From Candidatus Nanohalarchaeota archaeon (GTDB lineage: Archaea > EX4484-52 > B79-G9): 7,167 nt of DNA. The translations under genes were made by a program, and so were the position numbers. Positions within the stretch are counted from its first letter, which is position 1; each line of letters begins with the position of its first letter. This document shows positions 5,039 through 7,167 of the stretch, piece by piece. The notes beneath the pieces were generated by a model, which saw only the letters and a list, made by a program, of their open reading frames with translations, searched no databases and was not told where the DNA came from. The DNA is taken from assembly GCA_030594795.1 (NCBI GenBank), contig JAUVEK010000069.1, positions 1 through 7,167 of the forward strand, written 5' to 3'.

Positions 5039-6025
5039 CTAATTTTTTATGCTCAGAATGTCGGAAATGACTGCGCCTGCGGTCTCGTATTTGCCTGCGC
5101 CGTAACCGACTACAGTCACCTCTCCTGCCATGTCGAGTTTCAGGTTCAGGGCGTTCAGGGTGCCGTCAACTGCAAGAGGGTGGCTCTTTTTGATTAATCT
5201 TGGCGCAACTCTTAACACATTATCACTAACCTCAACAATGAGCTTTACTGAGAAACCGTTTTTGCCTGCAAGTGAAACGAATTCAGGTGTGATTCTTGTG
5301 ATGCCTGTCATATCAACATCTTTCATGCCTGAATCTTTTGAAAAAAATTCGTTTGCAATGATGACTGCTTTTGCTGCTGCGTCAATGCCGTCGACATCGT
5401 ATGCAGGGTCTTTTTCTGCTATGCCCAGCTCCTGCGCCTCTTTTAGTATCTGTGCAAAAGGAGCGCCTTCTGCAGCCATCCTTGTGAGGATGTAGTTTGT
5501 GGTTCCGTTAAGAATCCCGCGGATGCTTTGAATGCTGTTCCCGCGAAGGTTTTCTCTAACAAGGTTCAGAACCGGCATGGCTCCGCCAACTGTTGCTTCG
5601 TAAAGGAGCTCTACATTGTTTTTTTTTGCAAGCTGCTTCAGCTCGCGAGAGTGAAGCACCATGGGGCCTTTGTTTGAAGTCACCACATGGCAGCTGTTTG
5701 ACAGAATTCTTTTGATAAAGGAGTAGCCTGGCTCTCCGTGATCAATGTTTGTCGGAGTCAACTCAACATATACATCTGCGCACTTCGTATCAATCATTTT
5801 ATCTGTGTCAAGAGCCATGTCTGCTTTTGGATATTTTTCAAGCGGGAGACCCGCAGTATTTTTTATAAGATGTTCTAAGTTGATTCCGTTTCTGTCATAT
5901 ACGCAGCAGTTTCTCGCGCATATTCCTACTACTTCTATGTCAAGGTTTTTTTTGTGTATGAGCTCAACAATGCCGCGCCCTACTGTTCCAAAGCCAATTA
6001 TGCATATTTTCAATGTGAACACCAT
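5039..6025 (-). CDS. hom: Homoserine dehydrogenase
   Basis: Homoserine dehydrogenase reduces aspartate semialdehyde to homoserine with NAD(P)H, on the route to threonine and methionine. The protein has 328 residues. Visible: an N-terminal Rossmann fold with IIGFGTVGRGI (9-19); the SNKGP motif (117-121), whose Lys119 is the expected catalytic lysine; NGTTNYIL (173-180); and EAQELGIAEKDPAYDVDGID (196-215) followed by AAAKA with Lys219, the substrate-binding region of the family. It ends at about the core enzyme length, so the C-terminal ACT domain of many bacterial homologues is absent; the ACT function is instead in the next gene upstream. I chose the ATG at 6025, which overlaps the stop of that gene by one base (TAATG) and leaves only six residues before the first strand. 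The frame could extend to 6097, but only through the upstream gene. Confidence 0.95.
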   Translation of the reverse strand: MVFTLKICIIGFGTVGRGIVELIHKKNLDIEVVGICARNCCVYDRNGINLEHLIKNTAGLPLEKYPKADMALDTDKMIDTKCADVYVELTPTNIDHGEPGYSFIKRILSNSCHVVTSNKGPMVLHSRELKQLAKKNNVELLYEATVGGAMPVLNLVRENLRGNSIQSIRGILNGTTNYILTRMAAEGAPFAQILKEAQELGIAEKDPAYDVDGIDAAAKAVIIANEFFSKDSGMKDVDMTGITRITPEFVSLAGKNGFSVKLIVEVSDNVLRVAPRLIKKSHPLAVDGTLNALNLKLDMAGEVTVVGYGAGKYETAGAVISDILSIKN

Positions 6026-6525
6026 TACACAGATTCTATTACCTGTATGTTTTTCTTTTCGCCTATTTCTTTCATTTTTGACATTAGCAGATTGCACCCG
6101 TCTTTTTTTGAGGTGTCAATGCTAATCTGCAAAATTGCGCATGATTCTCTGCCACATTCTGGCATCTCTATCTGCATGTCAGATACATTGCAGAAACCTA
6201 AAGATTCAATGGAATTGATTGTTTCACTTAAGTCAGTATGCATAATATGACCAATCATCCCGACTACAATCTCATCAAAGCACCTGAACTCGTCTACTTT
6301 GATGACTTTAATGTTTTCTTTTTTGTATCGCTCAAGAATCTTCTCAAGCTGTGCTTTACTGTCAATATCAAAAACCAGGTGAACAGGAAGGCTGCCTTTT
6401 TCTGATTTTTCGTCGCGCCTGTGGATTATGGTGATGATGTTTCCGCCAGCGTCCCCGATTGGCTCAATTGCCTTTATTAATTCGCCGGGCGCATCTTTTG
6501 GCATTACGTCAATTGATATTCTCAT
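6025..6525 (-). CDS. ACT-domain protein, probable regulator of homoserine dehydrogenase
   Basis: The protein has 166 residues and two ACT-like halves. Residues 1-76 begin MRISIDVMPKDAPGELIKAI, followed by EPIGDAGGNI and IITIIHRR, the small-ligand-binding betaalpha-beta pattern of ACT domains. Residues about 85-166 (IVVGMIGHIMHTDLSETINS... then ILQISIDTSKKDG) look like a second copy. ACT domains bind amino acids and give feedback control. Methanogens have a similar separate ACT gene beside homoserine dehydrogenase, annotated as its allosteric regulator. Here the one-base overlap with hom and the lack of an ACT domain in Hom support that role; threonine as the ligand is an inference strengthened by thrS upstream. 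The start at ATG 6525 is preferred; a TTG at 6534 would add three residues. Only 13 bases separate it from the thrS stop, with no clear ribosome site. Confidence 0.85.
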   Translation of the reverse strand: MRISIDVMPKDAPGELIKAIEPIGDAGGNIITIIHRRDEKSEKGSLPVHLVFDIDSKAQLEKILERYKKENIKVIKVDEFRCFDEIVVGMIGHIMHTDLSETINSIESLGFCNVSDMQIEMPECGRESCAILQISIDTSKKDGCNLLMSKMKEIGEKKNIQVIESV

Positions 6526-6538
6526 GTGGAACAACGAT

Positions 6539-7167
6539 TTATTTTTTTGATTCTATTTCTTTTTGCAGATCTTTTATGAATTCATCAAGGATGACGTTGA
6601 AGGTTACTTTGCCGTCGCGGGTGCGCGATGTTATGCAGTTTTTCTCTATTTCTTTGTCGCCGACAACTATCATGTAGTTTATTTTTTCAAGCTGTGCATC
6701 ACGTATCTTGTGCTCGACTTTTTCCTGGCGGCAGTCTGATTCTACCCTGAATCCGCTGGCTTTTAGTTTTCCTGTTATTTTTTCTGCGTAAGGCTTGTGG
6801 CGGTCTGCAATGGGGATTATTTTTACCTGGACAGGGGATAGCCAGAGTGGGAATGCGCCAGCATAATGCTCAATCAATATTCCTATGAATCTCTCGAAAC
6901 TGCCGAGTACCACACGATGAATCATCACCGGCCTGTGCTTTTCATTGTCTTCACCAACGTATGTGAGGTCAAAGCGCTCTGGCATGAGGAAGTCAAGCTG
7001 GACTGTGCCGCACTGCCATGTCCTTTCAAGGCAGTCTGTCAGGTGGAAGTCGATTTTCGGGCCGTAGAATGCGCCGTCGCCCTCGTTTATCTTGTATTCT
7101 ATGGATTTTGAGTCCAGAGCTTCTTTTAATGCATTTGTTGCAGTTTCCCATATCTTGTCGCTGCCCA
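6539..7167 (-). CDS. thrS: Threonine-tRNA ligase, C-terminal 208 residues (partial)
   Basis: Threonyl-tRNA synthetase attaches threonine to tRNA(Thr). The N-terminus lies beyond the right edge. The visible part opens inside the class II catalytic core: DGAFYGPKIDFHLTDCLERT, then WQCGTVQLDF, YVGEDNEKHRPVMIHR (whose His is the expected zinc ligand) and motif 3 in GSFERFIGILIEHYAG. The anticodon-binding domain follows: SPVQVKIIPIADRHKPYAEK..., RQEKVEHKIRDAQLEKINYM, IVVGDKEIE. This wording matches the bacterial type of ThrRS rather than the archaeal type with the distinct editing domain, although the N-terminal editing region cannot be checked here. It is the first visible gene of the thrS-ACT-hom unit; the promoter is outside the window. 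An internal ATG at 6985 could be mistaken for the start, but the homology continues unbroken upstream of it. Confidence 0.95.
   Translation of the reverse strand, partial: GSDKIWETATNALKEALDSKSIEYKINEGDGAFYGPKIDFHLTDCLERTWQCGTVQLDFLMPERFDLTYVGEDNEKHRPVMIHRVVLGSFERFIGILIEHYAGAFPLWLSPVQVKIIPIADRHKPYAEKITGKLKASGFRVESDCRQEKVEHKIRDAQLEKINYMIVVGDKEIEKNCITSRTRDGKVTFNVILDEFIKDLQKEIESKK

Noticed and set aside
5039..6097. Longer start for homoserine dehydrogenase at 6097
   Set aside because: The extra 24 residues are encoded inside the ACT gene and lie upstream of the conserved Rossmann strand; the one-base overlap start at 6025 fits better.

Overview
This window looks archaeal. Four TATA-like boxes (TTTAAATA, TTTATATA or TTAAATATA) sit just upstream of gene starts. 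Three of them are centred 25 to 26.5 bases before an ATG, the geometry expected for leaderless archaeal transcripts. Shine-Dalgarno-like sequences are sparse, and a separate ACT-domain gene overlaps homoserine dehydrogenase, as in methanogens. Two proteins, UvrB and a ThrRS with a bacterial-style catalytic core, belong to families best known from bacteria, so gene import is likely. No rRNA or lineage-specific marker is visible, so I do not name a phylum.

Layout from left to right: (1) the start of an unrecognised, charged, probably coiled-coil protein on the minus strand, cut by the window edge; (2) about 410 bases without a convincing gene but rich in inverted repeats, including two copies of a CCCC-hairpin repeat whose stem differs by one compensated base pair; (3) a complete uvrB on the minus strand with a leaderless-type promoter; (4) a divergent two-gene unit on the plus strand, a winged-helix/minimal nucleotidyltransferase (MNT) fusion followed by a HEPN-domain protein overlapping it by one base, which resembles an MNT/HEPN toxin-antitoxin pair; its promoter is bracketed by two near-identical 17-base palindromic sites; (5) an unrecognised 168-residue minus-strand protein; (6) a class I glutamine amidotransferase resembling the archaeal GMP synthase subunit A, with its own promoter; (7) a tightly packed minus-strand cluster in transcription order thrS (C-terminal 208 residues only), an ACT-domain regulator, and hom.

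The right-hand cluster joins threonine use (ThrRS), probable threonine sensing (ACT protein) and an enzyme of threonine synthesis (homoserine dehydrogenase). The Hom protein has no C-terminal ACT domain, so the adjacent ACT protein is probably its separate regulatory subunit. The left half reads as a DNA-repair gene beside a small accessory island.

The least explained items are the structured non-coding region at 344-584, the twin operator of the MNT/HEPN pair, and the unrecognised 168-residue protein.
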